Assembly: GCA_964344215.1 (NCBI GenBank)
Contig: CAYFMP010000071.1
Coordinates: 1 to 19,549, forward strand
Length of the DNA stretch: 19,549 nucleotides
Direction of reading: 5' to 3'
From: CAYFMP01 sp964344215
GTDB taxonomy: Bacteria; Pseudomonadota; Alphaproteobacteria; Rhodospirillales; Casp-alpha2
The translations under genes were made by a program, and so were the position numbers. The notes beneath the pieces are model-generated. The model saw only the letters and a list, made by a program, of their open reading frames with translations, ran no database searches and had not been told where the DNA came from. Positions 8,083 to 14,400 of this stretch are shown piece by piece; position 1 is the stretch's first letter; every line of letters begins with the position of its first letter.

Positions 8083-8872
8083 GACGGTGACGATCGTCGG
8101 GCATCGGCACGACACGGCCGTCGGCGTCGTGGGTGTGATCGTGGTCGTGGTGATAAACGGCGAGCGCGCCGGCCACCTGCGTGCCGAACAGTTCCGTGTA
8201 GCTGGGGTCGTTGGCGACCGCTCCCGGATTGCCGGCGCAACAGACGTGACGATTGACGCAGATGACGTGATCGGTCGCCGCCATCACCAGATGGAGGTCG
8301 TGCGAAACCAGAAGGACGCCGCATCCCCGGTCGTCGCGGATCCTGGTGATCAGCCGGTAGAGTTCGGCCTGGCCGGTGATATCGACGCCCTGGGTGGGCT
8401 CGTCGAGGACCAGCAGATCGGGATCGCGAAGCAGCGCCCGGGCCAGCAGGACCCGTTGGAATTCGCCTCCGGAAACCCCATCGAGCCGGGTGTCCATGAG
8501 GCCGATGGCGCCGACTTCCTCGAGTACCGCCTGTCTCCGGCCCCGCGTTCGGTTGGGTTTGTGTTCGATGCCGAGCAGCAGAAAGCGGCCGACCGTCAAG
8601 GGCATCGTCTGATCTATGGCGAGACGTTGCGGCATGTAGCCGACGGTCAGGCCGGGGCGGCGTTCGACGGTGCCGTCGTCGAACCGCTGCAGGCCGAGCA
8701 TGGCCCGGACGATGGTCGATTTGCCGGCGCCGTTGGGGCCGATCAGGGTGACGATCTCGCCGCTGCCCACCGTCACGTCGATATCCGAAACGATGGCGCG
8801 GCCGTCGAGTGCGACGCTCAGGCCGCGGGCCTCGATCAATGCTCCCTCGGCGCTATGCATCGGCTCCGTCAC
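8075..8872 (-). CDS. znuC: Zinc ABC transporter ATP-binding protein ZnuC
   Basis: This ATPase powers zinc import with ZnuB and a periplasmic ZnuA, which is not in this window. It has 265 residues: Walker A GPNGAGKS (45-52), signature VSGGE (133-137), Walker B DLLVLDE (152-158) and switch His191 in VSHD. A His/Asp-rich tail, HHDHDHTHD (241-249), lies near the C-terminus and may bind zinc. The GTG at 8872 overlaps the end of zur by 20 nt. An in-frame ATG at 8860 (8-nt overlap) also has GGAG upstream and is about equally possible. It is coupled to znuB downstream. Confidence 0.93.
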   Translation of the reverse strand: MTEPMHSAEGALIEARGLSVALDGRAIVSDIDVTVGSGEIVTLIGPNGAGKSTIVRAMLGLQRFDDGTVERRPGLTVGYMPQRLAIDQTMPLTVGRFLLLGIEHKPNRTRGRRQAVLEEVGAIGLMDTRLDGVSGGEFQRVLLARALLRDPDLLVLDEPTQGVDITGQAELYRLITRIRDDRGCGVLLVSHDLHLVMAATDHVICVNRHVCCAGNPGAVANDPSYTELFGTQVAGALAVYHHDHDHTHDADGRVVPMPDDRHRRG

Positions 8873-9371
8873 CTTGCTCCGCCGTGCGGCATATGGGACA
8901 CAATCCGGCTACCTCGATGGTTCTACGAGAAACCGAAAACCCGGCCGCAGCGGCGCTGTCATGGATCGCCGAGTCGACTCTCGAATCGGTGAGTTCGGCG
9001 GCCGATCCGCACGAATCGCAGATCAGGAACTGGGCGCCGTGCGGGGACTCCGGGGCGCTGCATCCGACGAAGGCGTTGCGGCTCTCGATGCGGTGGATCA
9101 GTCCCTGCTCCAGCAGAAATTCGAGAGCCCGGTAGACGGTCGGGGGCGCCGCCGAACGCCGCTCGCGCTTGAGGGCAGCGAGAATATCATACGCCCCCAG
9201 CGGCATATGGCCGCTCCATACCAATTCCAGCACCCGTCGCCGCAACGGTGTCAGGCGCACCCCGTTGTCGCCGCACACCGTCGCCGCTCGCTCGAGGGCG
9301 CGACCGAGGCAATCGGCGTGGTCGTGTCCATCGCCCGGAAACGCATCGCTGTCATCACCGTTTGTCGTCAT
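8853..9371 (-). CDS. zur: Zinc uptake regulator Zur (Fur family)
   Basis: This zinc-sensing Fur-family repressor would shut off zinc import when zinc is sufficient. The 172-residue form has a His-rich start (GDGHDHADC), a winged-helix domain with RLTPLRRRVLEL and recognition region PPTVYRAL (76-83), and a C-terminal dimerisation domain. Structural-zinc cysteine pairs are at about 118/121 (ICDSC) and 158/161 (LCPIC). In-frame ATGs at 9413 and 9392 lie in or next to the palindromic operator and likely -10 box, so I favour the ATG at 9371; no start has a clear ribosome site. zur leads znuCB, and its 3' end overlaps znuC. Confidence 0.88.
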   Translation of the reverse strand: MTTNGDDSDAFPGDGHDHADCLGRALERAATVCGDNGVRLTPLRRRVLELVWSGHMPLGAYDILAALKRERRSAAPPTVYRALEFLLEQGLIHRIESRNAFVGCSAPESPHGAQFLICDSCGSAAELTDSRVDSAIHDSAAAAGFSVSRRTIEVAGLCPICRTAEQGDGADA

Positions 9372-9398
9372 TTCAACATTCGTCGATTGCATCGAAAC

Positions 9399-9411
9399 GT
9401 TATAATATAAC
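9399..9411. promoter_or_regulatory. Zur-box-like operator at the zur-znuCB promoter
   Basis: GTTATAATATAAC is a perfect 13-bp palindrome about a central base and is AT-rich in a GC-rich region. It resembles the known alphaproteobacterial Zur operator core (TGTTATAnnATAACA-type). On the minus strand it contains TATATT (9409-9404), a plausible -10 for zur, so bound Zur would block RNA polymerase directly. The outer flanks are only partly symmetric. Confidence 0.75.
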
Positions 9412-9450
9412 ATTCTGTCGATCCACGCGAATATGTAGACCCGCCGTGGG

Positions 9451-9479
9451 TTGACACGCCCCGGTCAAAAGCCGATGAA
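9451..9479 (+). promoter_or_regulatory. Candidate hisI promoter
   Basis: A perfect -35 TTGACA (9451-9456) is followed after 17 nt by GATGAA (9474-9479), a weak -10. TTGAC and GTCAA (9464-9468) also form a short inverted repeat within it. It lies 32 nt before the likely hisI start. Confidence 0.35.
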
Positions 9480-9511
9480 AGGCCGGTCGAAAACGGGTTG
9501 CGGGCGCGGAC

Positions 9512-9866
9512 ATGGCTGAATTCGCGGNNNNNNNNNNTCGCCCAGCAGTTCGATACGGGCGAGGTTCTGATGATGGCCTGGATGAACCGCGATGCCGTCG
9601 AGGAGACCCTGACGACGGGTCGGGTCTGTTACTGGTCGCGCTCGCGCGCCAAACTATGGCGCAAGGGCGAAAGCTCCGGGCAGGTCCAGACCCTCAAGGA
9701 TTTCCGCTGGGATTGCGACGCCGACACGGTTCTGGTTCTGGTCGACCAAACCGGCGTCGCCTGCCATACCGGCCGCAGGAACTGTTTTTTCAACGCCGTT
9801 CGCGACGGCGAGCCAACCATCATCGCCGACGTCGAGATCGATCCCGACGAGCTTTACGAAAGCTGA
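9512..9866 (+). CDS. hisI: Phosphoribosyl-AMP cyclohydrolase HisI, interrupted by an N-gap
   Basis: This enzyme of histidine biosynthesis opens the adenine ring of phosphoribosyl-AMP. The sequence after the gap is intact: QQFDTGEVLMMAWMN, CYWSRSRAKLW, the Mg site DCDADT, and the metal-site cysteines in CHTGRRNC. The likely start is ATG at 9512 (MAEFA), but the 10 Ns at 9528-9537 fall in the N-terminal region. With exactly 10 Ns the ATG is out of frame with the body, so the true gap length should be a multiple of three if this start is right. The conserved segment usually found just before IAQQ is what is missing. The break looks like an assembly artefact, not a pseudogene. Confidence 0.88.
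9528..9537. other. Assembly gap (10 N)
   Basis: Ten undetermined bases lie within the 5' part of hisI. The length is probably a placeholder, since it breaks a frame that is otherwise intact on the downstream side. Confidence 0.98.
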
Positions 9867-9921
9867 TCGTTCGTCAGACTGGATCCGTTTCTCTCCCCGG
9901 CGGCCGCTCGAGCCGGAGGCC

Positions 9922-10569
9922 TCAGTCCTGTGCCGGCAGATAGTCGTCCGACCACTTCAGGACAATATTGAAGCTCAACGACACCCGAGTCTCCTTGCTC
10001 AGGTTCGGGTGGACGAAGTGGTTGACGAAGCTCGGCCACATCAGGAGCAAGCCCGGTTCGGGCAGGACCGTGTGTTCCGGATCGACATAAGGGTCGCCCT
10101 TGATCGCCCCCATGTTTATGCCCGGACGCGGATCGTAGAAGGTGATGCAGCCGGGCCGCACGTCGGAGCGGTTTCGCATCGGCTGGCGCGACGCTTGGCC
10201 CGGCATCTTCACGTAGTAAGTCCCCGACAGATAGGAGTGCGGATGGTTGTGCATGTCGTGGTAGTCGCCGAGGCGGTTGATGTTGCTCCAGGCGTGGATC
10301 TGCCAGTTGACCGGATAACCGATGCCGAGGTGGGAGAGATACTCGATGACCGTATTGTTGATGTGTTCGCGCAGCCAGTTGGCGCCGGGGTGGTCGATCT
10401 CCAGCGGATTGGAATCCCGGTAATCGGTTGTCAGGTTCCGGTTTTCCTTCTCCATCCGACGGATCAGCTTGAGGAGCTCCTGGGTCGGACTTTCGTGGTC
10501 GGGCAGGACGCGGCGGACCATCTTGGTCGGCCACAGATCGAAGATCCCGTCTTCCGGTGGATTTGCCAT
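9922..10569 (-). CDS. Putative 2OG-Fe(II) oxygenase (2OG-FeII_Oxy_5-like)
   Basis: This 215-residue stand-alone protein resembles the C-terminal domain of the TPR-oxygenase at 4847-6118. Candidate active-site residues are H107-N-H109 (and H111) before LSGTYYVKMP, the distal H184 in WPSFVNH, and R195 in ETRVSLSFN. ITFYDPRPG matches the family's dioxygenase core. The family is predicted to use 2-oxoglutarate and O2 with Fe(II); no substrate is known and none is suggested by the neighbours. It converges with hisI (55-nt gap) and lies downstream of tRNA-Arg on the same strand. The ATG at 10569 has no strong ribosome site. The Pfam-level family assignment is from memory of its motifs. Confidence 0.82.
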   Translation of the reverse strand: MANPPEDGIFDLWPTKMVRRVLPDHESPTQELLKLIRRMEKENRNLTTDYRDSNPLEIDHPGANWLREHINNTVIEYLSHLGIGYPVNWQIHAWSNINRLGDYHDMHNHPHSYLSGTYYVKMPGQASRQPMRNRSDVRPGCITFYDPRPGINMGAIKGDPYVDPEHTVLPEPGLLLMWPSFVNHFVHPNLSKETRVSLSFNIVLKWSDDYLPAQD

Positions 10570-10606
10570 CGGTGGAAACCCGTAAAGTCGATCACCAAGC
10601 GGCGGG

Positions 10607-10683
10607 TGGCGCGCCCACCAGGACTCGAACCTGGAACCCCGAGCTTAGAAGGCTCGTGCTCTATCCAGTTGAGCTATGGGCGC
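10607..10683 (-). tRNA. tRNA-Arg (anticodon UCU)
   Basis: It forms a full cloverleaf on the minus strand. The acceptor GCGCCCA pairs with TGGGCGC, the anticodon stem is CGAGC/GCTCG with loop CTTCTAA (anticodon TCT at 10649-10647), and the T-arm has GGTTCGAGTCC. The discriminator is G and CCA is encoded (10609-10607). It reads AGA codons. Confidence 0.95.
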
Positions 10684-10778
10684 CCGTTATCCGCGCGTCG
10701 AGGTGACAATAGCCGATGCCGCGGCCGCGGCAACACCCCCCAGTGCTCCGTGCGGAATTGACCGCGCCGAACCAAGTC

Positions 10779-11075
10779 TCAGAACGGTCTGCGATAGCCG
10801 AAATTGGCGGCGTAGTTCTTGGGCTGAATGCGGCGCGATTTGGGTTCCTGGACGCGATAGGCGAGGCCGTTCCGGGTGGCAAAGGCGATCGCCTCCTGCT
10901 TGCTGGCGAACCGCAGCTTGACCTGACAATTGGTGTCGCCCGAGCCGATCCATCCCATAAGCGAATCGGTCTTTTTGGCCTCGGCGGGCTCGAACTCCAA
11001 CACCCAACGCCCCAGATTGCCGCGGCCCGATTGCATGGCGGTCTTGGCGGGCCGGTAGATGCGCGCGACGCTCAT
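10779..11075 (-). CDS. NDUFS4-like complex I accessory protein (ETC complex I subunit conserved region)
   Basis: This 98-residue protein matches the bacterial counterpart of mitochondrial NDUFS4, a small accessory subunit on the peripheral arm of NADH:quinone oxidoreductase. Typical features are ARIYRPAKTAMQSG at the N-terminus, WVLEFEP, LMGWIGSGDT, FASKQEAIAFA and the C-terminal KNYAANFGYRR. The start at 11075 is preferred over an ATG at 11084 because GAGGTG then has normal spacing (it abuts the earlier ATG). It sits between tRNA-Pro and tRNA-Arg genes on the same strand, away from any nuo genes, as is usual for this gene in alphaproteobacteria. A 14-bp GC palindrome (10718-10731) lies downstream. 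Confidence 0.9.
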   Translation of the reverse strand: MSVARIYRPAKTAMQSGRGNLGRWVLEFEPAEAKKTDSLMGWIGSGDTNCQVKLRFASKQEAIAFATRNGLAYRVQEPKSRRIQPKNYAANFGYRRPF

Positions 11076-11107
11076 GGCATTCACCTCGAAATGATCTTCG
11101 TCCGAAC

Positions 11108-11184
<77 letters not shown>

Positions 11185-11251
11185 AAACCCGGTCCGTCAG
11201 CCGGAAAGTATGCGTTCGCGGACGCCGGTGCAAGTTTTCACCCGAGCGCCG

Positions 11252-11764
11252 TTATCGGAAGATCGGATGGCGGACCCGGTCCCCCGCCTTGATGCCGAGA
11301 CGCTCGACGGTGCCGGCCGGCACCTCGAGCACGCCCCGGACCGGACCGGCCGAGGGGATCGCTTTCAACGACAACGGTTCGGTGTTCCTGGCGATGTTGA
11401 CGATGGTTCCGTCACCGGCGATGAACAGCATGTCCAGCGGGATATAGGTGTTCTTCATCCACATCATCGTAAGCTGGACCTGTCCGTAGTCGAACAACAT
11501 GCCGGCGTCCGCCGCCAGCTTCCGGCGCCACATCAACCCTTGCGCATGCTGCTCAGGCGTCACCGCCATCTCGACGCGGAACCGATGGCGCTCGGCCCCG
11601 GCGACGATCTCCAGGCTGGATTTCGGGAATCCCTCCGCCGCCACGCTGACGGACAGACGCGGCGAATCGGGCATCACAAGAAGGGCCAGGATCATCCCGA
11701 CCAGCCTCACCGAACGCCAAATCGGCGCCGTCCTCGCCCGATTCAGTGCGAAATGCCATATCAT
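11252..11764 (-). CDS. Secreted DUF192 protein
   Basis: This 170-residue protein has an N-terminal hydrophobic segment (about 18-32) consistent with a signal peptide or anchor after a basic stretch, then a DUF192 domain (about 50-168). Recognisable motifs are QGLMWRRKLAADAGMLFDY, MWMKNTYIPLDMLFI and the C-terminal VLEVPAGTVERLGIKAGD. The function of the family is not established; an exported beta-rich protein is expected. The start is uncertain: ATG 11764 has no clear ribosome site, and an in-frame ATG at 11695 would start directly at the hydrophobic core. It is upstream of tRNA-Pro on the same strand and divergent from the mrp operon. Confidence 0.85.
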   Translation of the reverse strand: MIWHFALNRARTAPIWRSVRLVGMILALLVMPDSPRLSVSVAAEGFPKSSLEIVAGAERHRFRVEMAVTPEQHAQGLMWRRKLAADAGMLFDYGQVQLTMMWMKNTYIPLDMLFIAGDGTIVNIARNTEPLSLKAIPSAGPVRGVLEVPAGTVERLGIKAGDRVRHPIFR

Positions 11765-11924
11765 GGGGAATTCTTAGCACGGCGATCCATTCGACAAGCC
11801 CAAAAAAGGCTGGTTTTCTCAATTTCCCCTAGCCTCTCCGGGACGGCGAAATTATTCTCCGGGGCGATCGAGCTCTGACGGATGGCAACCGGCATCCGGC
11901 GTATTTGGACGGGGGGCTACTGGT
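11765..11924. promoter_or_regulatory. Divergent spacer upstream of the mrp operon
   Basis: This 160-nt region is locally less GC-rich and must hold the mrp promoter. I see no strong -35/-10 pair. CGGATG (11879-11884) and CATCCG (11893-11898) form a 6-bp hairpin about 27 nt before the mrpE start, and CTCCGGG occurs twice nearby. No role can be assigned from sequence alone. Confidence 0.35.
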
Positions 11925-12425
11925 TTGCTTCATGCGTTGAGTATGGCGGTGACATTGACGATCGTCTGGCTGTTGCTGTCCGGCCATTACGTACCGCTGA
12001 TTCTGGCGTTGGGCGTCGGGTCGATCGGGTTCGTCGTGTTCATCGCGCACCGCATGGACGCCATCGACCATGAAACCCATCCGATTCACCTGGTCGGAAA
12101 ATCGCTTCTCTATTTCCCGTGGCTGATGGCCGAGATCGCCAAGGCCAACATCGACGTCGCCCGCGCCATCCTCAGCCCCGACATGCCGATCAAGCCGCAA
12201 GTTCTCCAAATCGATTCCTCCCAGGAAACGGACGTCGGCCGGGTCACGTACGCCAACTCGATCACCCTGACCCCCGGCACGGTCACCATTTGGGACGACG
12301 GCCACCGGCTCGACGTTCACGCACTCACCCCCGTCGCCGCCGAAGGACTTCTCGGCGGCGAGATGGACCGCCGTGTCACCGAACTCGAGATCGCCGGCGC
12401 CTGGGAAGACGGGGACAGCACATGA
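11925..12425 (+). CDS. mrpE: Mrp antiporter subunit MrpE
   Basis: This small membrane subunit of the Mrp cation/proton antiporter corresponds to MbhA in membrane-bound hydrogenases. It has 166 residues: two hydrophobic N-terminal segments (about 5-42) and a cytoplasmic domain with YFPWLMAEIAKANIDVARAIL and NSITLTPGTVTIW, both typical of MrpE. The start is taken as TTG at 11925, since LHALS matches the usual N-terminus and GGGGGG lies about 8 nt upstream. ATG at 11943 is the alternative and would trim six residues. It is the first gene of the operon, and its stop overlaps mrpF by 4 nt (ATGA). Confidence 0.92.
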   Translation: MLHALSMAVTLTIVWLLLSGHYVPLILALGVGSIGFVVFIAHRMDAIDHETHPIHLVGKSLLYFPWLMAEIAKANIDVARAILSPDMPIKPQVLQIDSSQETDVGRVTYANSITLTPGTVTIWDDGHRLDVHALTPVAAEGLLGGEMDRRVTELEIAGAWEDGDST

Positions 12426-12709
12426 TATTCGCGGCCGCCGCCTTCGGCATTCTGGTCGTCATGGGACTCGTTCTGGCCCGCGCGATCCTCGGACCGACCG
12501 TTTACGACCGCATCCTGGCCGCCAACAGCTTCGGAACCCTGACCGTAATCCTCATATCGGTGCACGGTTTCATGGCCGGCCGGCCCGAGTTCCTCGACCT
12601 TGCCCTGGTCTACGCCCTGATCAACTTCATGGGGACCATCGCCGTCACCAAGTACGTCGCTTTCCCGGGAAGCGGCAGGTTGCGTGAAGATGACGGGGAC
12701 GGTGGCTGA
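12422..12709 (+). CDS. mrpF: Mrp antiporter subunit MrpF
   Basis: This 95-residue membrane protein has three hydrophobic helices (about 3-20, 33-52, 58-80). It carries the MrpF/PhaF signature ARAILGPTVYDRILAANSFG and the conserved Asp in EFLDLALVYALINFMGT. It corresponds to MbhB. It starts by a 4-nt ATGA overlap with mrpE and ends by a TGATG junction with mrpG, so translation is coupled along the series. The charged tail (REDDGDGG) is short. Confidence 0.93.
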   Translation: MIFAAAAFGILVVMGLVLARAILGPTVYDRILAANSFGTLTVILISVHGFMAGRPEFLDLALVYALINFMGTIAVTKYVAFPGSGRLREDDGDGG

Positions 12710-13068
12710 TGGAGGCCGTCGTCGATATCGTCGGTGGGGTGTTTATCGTCCTCGGGGTGGGATTCTCCCTGGTCGGCGCGTTCGGCATGATTCGTCTGCC
12801 CGACGTGTTCACGCGGATGCATGCTGCCGGTATCATCGACACACTCGGCATCGGTCTCATTTTCATCGGCCTCATGCCTCATGCCGGCTTCAGCCTGGTG
12901 TTGGCGAAACTGGTCTTGATCCTCGTCTTCGTCCTGTTCACCAGTCCCACCGCCACCCACGCCCTGGCGCGGGCGACCCAGCGCGGCGGCATCGATCCGT
13001 TGCTGGGCGCCGCCGCCCTCAAACCGAATGCCGCCAAGTCCGGCAAGGAGGCATCATCGAAAACCTGA
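12709..13068 (+). CDS. mrpG: Mrp antiporter subunit MrpG
   Basis: This 119-residue membrane protein has three hydrophobic helices. It has the MrpG/PhaG signature GAFGMIRLPDVFTRMHAAG and the C-terminal FTSPTATHALARA that normally closes the conserved core; residues 96-119 form a polar tail. It corresponds to MbhC. Its ATG overlaps the mrpF stop by one base. The tail encodes an AAGGAGG (13045-13051) that could serve as the ribosome site of the next gene. Confidence 0.93.
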   Translation: MEAVVDIVGGVFIVLGVGFSLVGAFGMIRLPDVFTRMHAAGIIDTLGIGLIFIGLMPHAGFSLVLAKLVLILVFVLFTSPTATHALARATQRGGIDPLLGAAALKPNAAKSGKEASSKT

Positions 13069-13631
13069 TCATCCTCGTTCTGATGGGGTTCATGGCGGCG
13101 ACCGGGCTCGCCGTCGCCCGGCTGCGCAACCTGTTCACCGTGGTCATGCTGGGCGGCGTTTTCAGTCTGCTCGGGGCTGTCATCTACGTCGTCCTCGACG
13201 CCGTCGACGTCGCTTTCACCGAGGCCGCCGTCGGCGCCGGGATCTCGACCGTCCTGATGCTCGGCACGCTGGCGCTGACCACCGACGAGGAACGGGTGAT
13301 CTCGCATCGGGATTCGGCTTTGGCCTTCGTCCTGGTGGCCGTCACCGGCGCCGTCCTGGTCTACGGAACTCTCGACATGCCCCGATTCGGCGATCCCGAC
13401 GCCCCGCCCAACCGCCACGTATCGCCGCTCTATCTGGAACAGTCGGGCGCGGCGACAGGTCTGCCGAACGTGGTGACGTCGGTGCTGGCCAGTTACCGGG
13501 GATACGACACCCTGGGCGAGGCCTTCGTCATCTTCACGGCGGCCGCCGGCGTCATGGCCATCCTCGGCCGTCGGCGCCGCCGGCCCGATCGCAAGACGGC
13601 GGATGACAAACCGAAGGAGAAGGCCACATGA
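13065..13631 (+). CDS. DUF4040/MbhE protein, equivalent to the C-terminal part of MrpA
   Basis: This 188-residue membrane protein has two modules. An N-terminal NuoJ-like DUF4040 module (MbhD type) includes GLAVARLRNLFTVVMLGGVFSLLGA and EAAVGAGISTVLMLGTLAL. An MbhE-type module follows, ending in LPNVVTSVLASYRGYDTLGE. In canonical Mrp these form the C-terminus of MrpA; here they are separate from any antiporter domain. The start is unclear. The first in-frame ATG is 13083, which cuts into the first helix. CTG at 13065 gives a 4-nt CTGA overlap with mrpG like the other junctions, and AAGGAGG lies at 13045-13051. ATC codons at 13053/13056 would give the homolog-like N-terminus IENLIILVL. Its stop overlaps mrpB by 4 nt. 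Confidence 0.85.
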   Translation: MIILVLMGFMAATGLAVARLRNLFTVVMLGGVFSLLGAVIYVVLDAVDVAFTEAAVGAGISTVLMLGTLALTTDEERVISHRDSALAFVLVAVTGAVLVYGTLDMPRFGDPDAPPNRHVSPLYLEQSGAATGLPNVVTSVLASYRGYDTLGEAFVIFTAAAGVMAILGRRRRRPDRKTADDKPKEKAT

Positions 13632-14044
13632 GGCATCTGGTCATCCTTCGGGTGGTTTCGAAGTTCCTGATCCCGTTCATCCTGCTGTTCGCGCTCTATG
13701 TCCAATGGCACGGCGATTTCGGCCCCGGCGGCGGTTTTCAGGCCGGCGTCATCTTCGCCTCCGCGTTCATTCTCTACACCCTGATATTCGAAGTCGAGGT
13801 GACCTACGACGTGGTTCCGGCCTGGTTGACCCGAGCGGCGCTAGCCGGCGGCGTATCGCTTTATGCCGGGGTCGGCGTCGCCGGCATGATCCTCGGCGGC
13901 AACTTCCTCGATTACTCGGTGCTCGGCGAAACCCGACCGGCCGGCCAGCATCTGGGTATTCTGCTGATCGAGTTCGGCGTCGGCATCACGGTGGCGGCGG
14001 CGATGATCACGATCTTCCTCCATTTTGCCGGAAAGGACCGCTGA
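13628..14044 (+). CDS. mrpB: Mrp antiporter subunit MrpB (MnhB domain)
   Basis: This 138-residue membrane protein has four hydrophobic helices and the MrpB/MbhF signature GDFGPGGGFQAGVI followed by AGMILGGNFLDY. A C-terminal helix contains LIEFGVGITVAAAMITIF. Its ATG overlaps the previous stop by 4 nt and has AAGGAGAAGG upstream. In the complex MrpB sits among the small subunits beside MrpA/MrpC. Confidence 0.93.
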   Translation: MRHLVILRVVSKFLIPFILLFALYVQWHGDFGPGGGFQAGVIFASAFILYTLIFEVEVTYDVVPAWLTRAALAGGVSLYAGVGVAGMILGGNFLDYSVLGETRPAGQHLGILLIEFGVGITVAAAMITIFLHFAGKDR

Positions 14045-14046
14045 CA

Positions 14047-14400
14047 GTGGAACTGGCCGGTCTTTTCAATTACTGGATCATCATCCTGCTGATGATGACG
14101 GGTCTCTACATCGTCATCTCGCACGGCAACCTGGTGAAGAAGATCGTCGGGCTGAACGTCTTTCAGGTTTCGGTGTTCCTCTTCTACATCACCATGGGCA
14201 ACGTCGAGGGCGGGACGGCGCCGATCCTGGCCGAGGGCATATCCCTCTATTCCAATCCGCTGCCGCATGTCCTCATCCTCACCGCCATTGTCGTCGGCGT
14301 CGCCACCACGGCGCTCGGCCTCGCCCTGGTGGTGCGTATTCACGACACCTACGGGACCATCGAGGACGACGAAATCAACGCCCGGGAGGAGGAAGGGTGA
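14047..14400 (+). CDS. mrpC: Mrp antiporter subunit MrpC (NuoK-like)
   Basis: This 117-residue three-helix subunit is homologous to NuoK of complex I and to MbhG. NuoK-type features are LYIVISHGNLVKKIVGLNVFQ, PLPHVLILTAIVVGVATTALGLALVVRI and an acidic C-terminal tail. The start is GTG at 14047, 2 nt after the mrpB stop. Its TGA is shared with the GTG start of the next gene (GTGA overlap). Confidence 0.93.
   Translation: MELAGLFNYWIIILLMMTGLYIVISHGNLVKKIVGLNVFQVSVFLFYITMGNVEGGTAPILAEGISLYSNPLPHVLILTAIVVGVATTALGLALVVRIHDTYGTIEDDEINAREEEG

Noticed and set aside
9498..9527. hisI start at TTG 9498
   Set aside because: It is in frame with the gene body only because of the arbitrary 10-N gap; the peptide MRARTWLNSR does not resemble a HisI N-terminus. 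ATG 9512 is more likely.
9896..9920. Terminator between hisI and the convergent oxygenase gene
   Set aside because: Only a 5-bp CCGGC/GCCGG stem with a 10-nt loop and no U-tract on either strand; too weak to call.
10718..10731. GCCGCGGCCGCGGC palindrome after the NDUFS4-like gene as a terminator
   Set aside because: It is perfectly self-complementary with no loop and no U-tract; in GC-rich DNA it may be chance.
11882..12073. 63-codon plus-strand frame before mrpE
   Set aside because: It overlaps mrpE in another frame and has no ribosome site or recognisable content.
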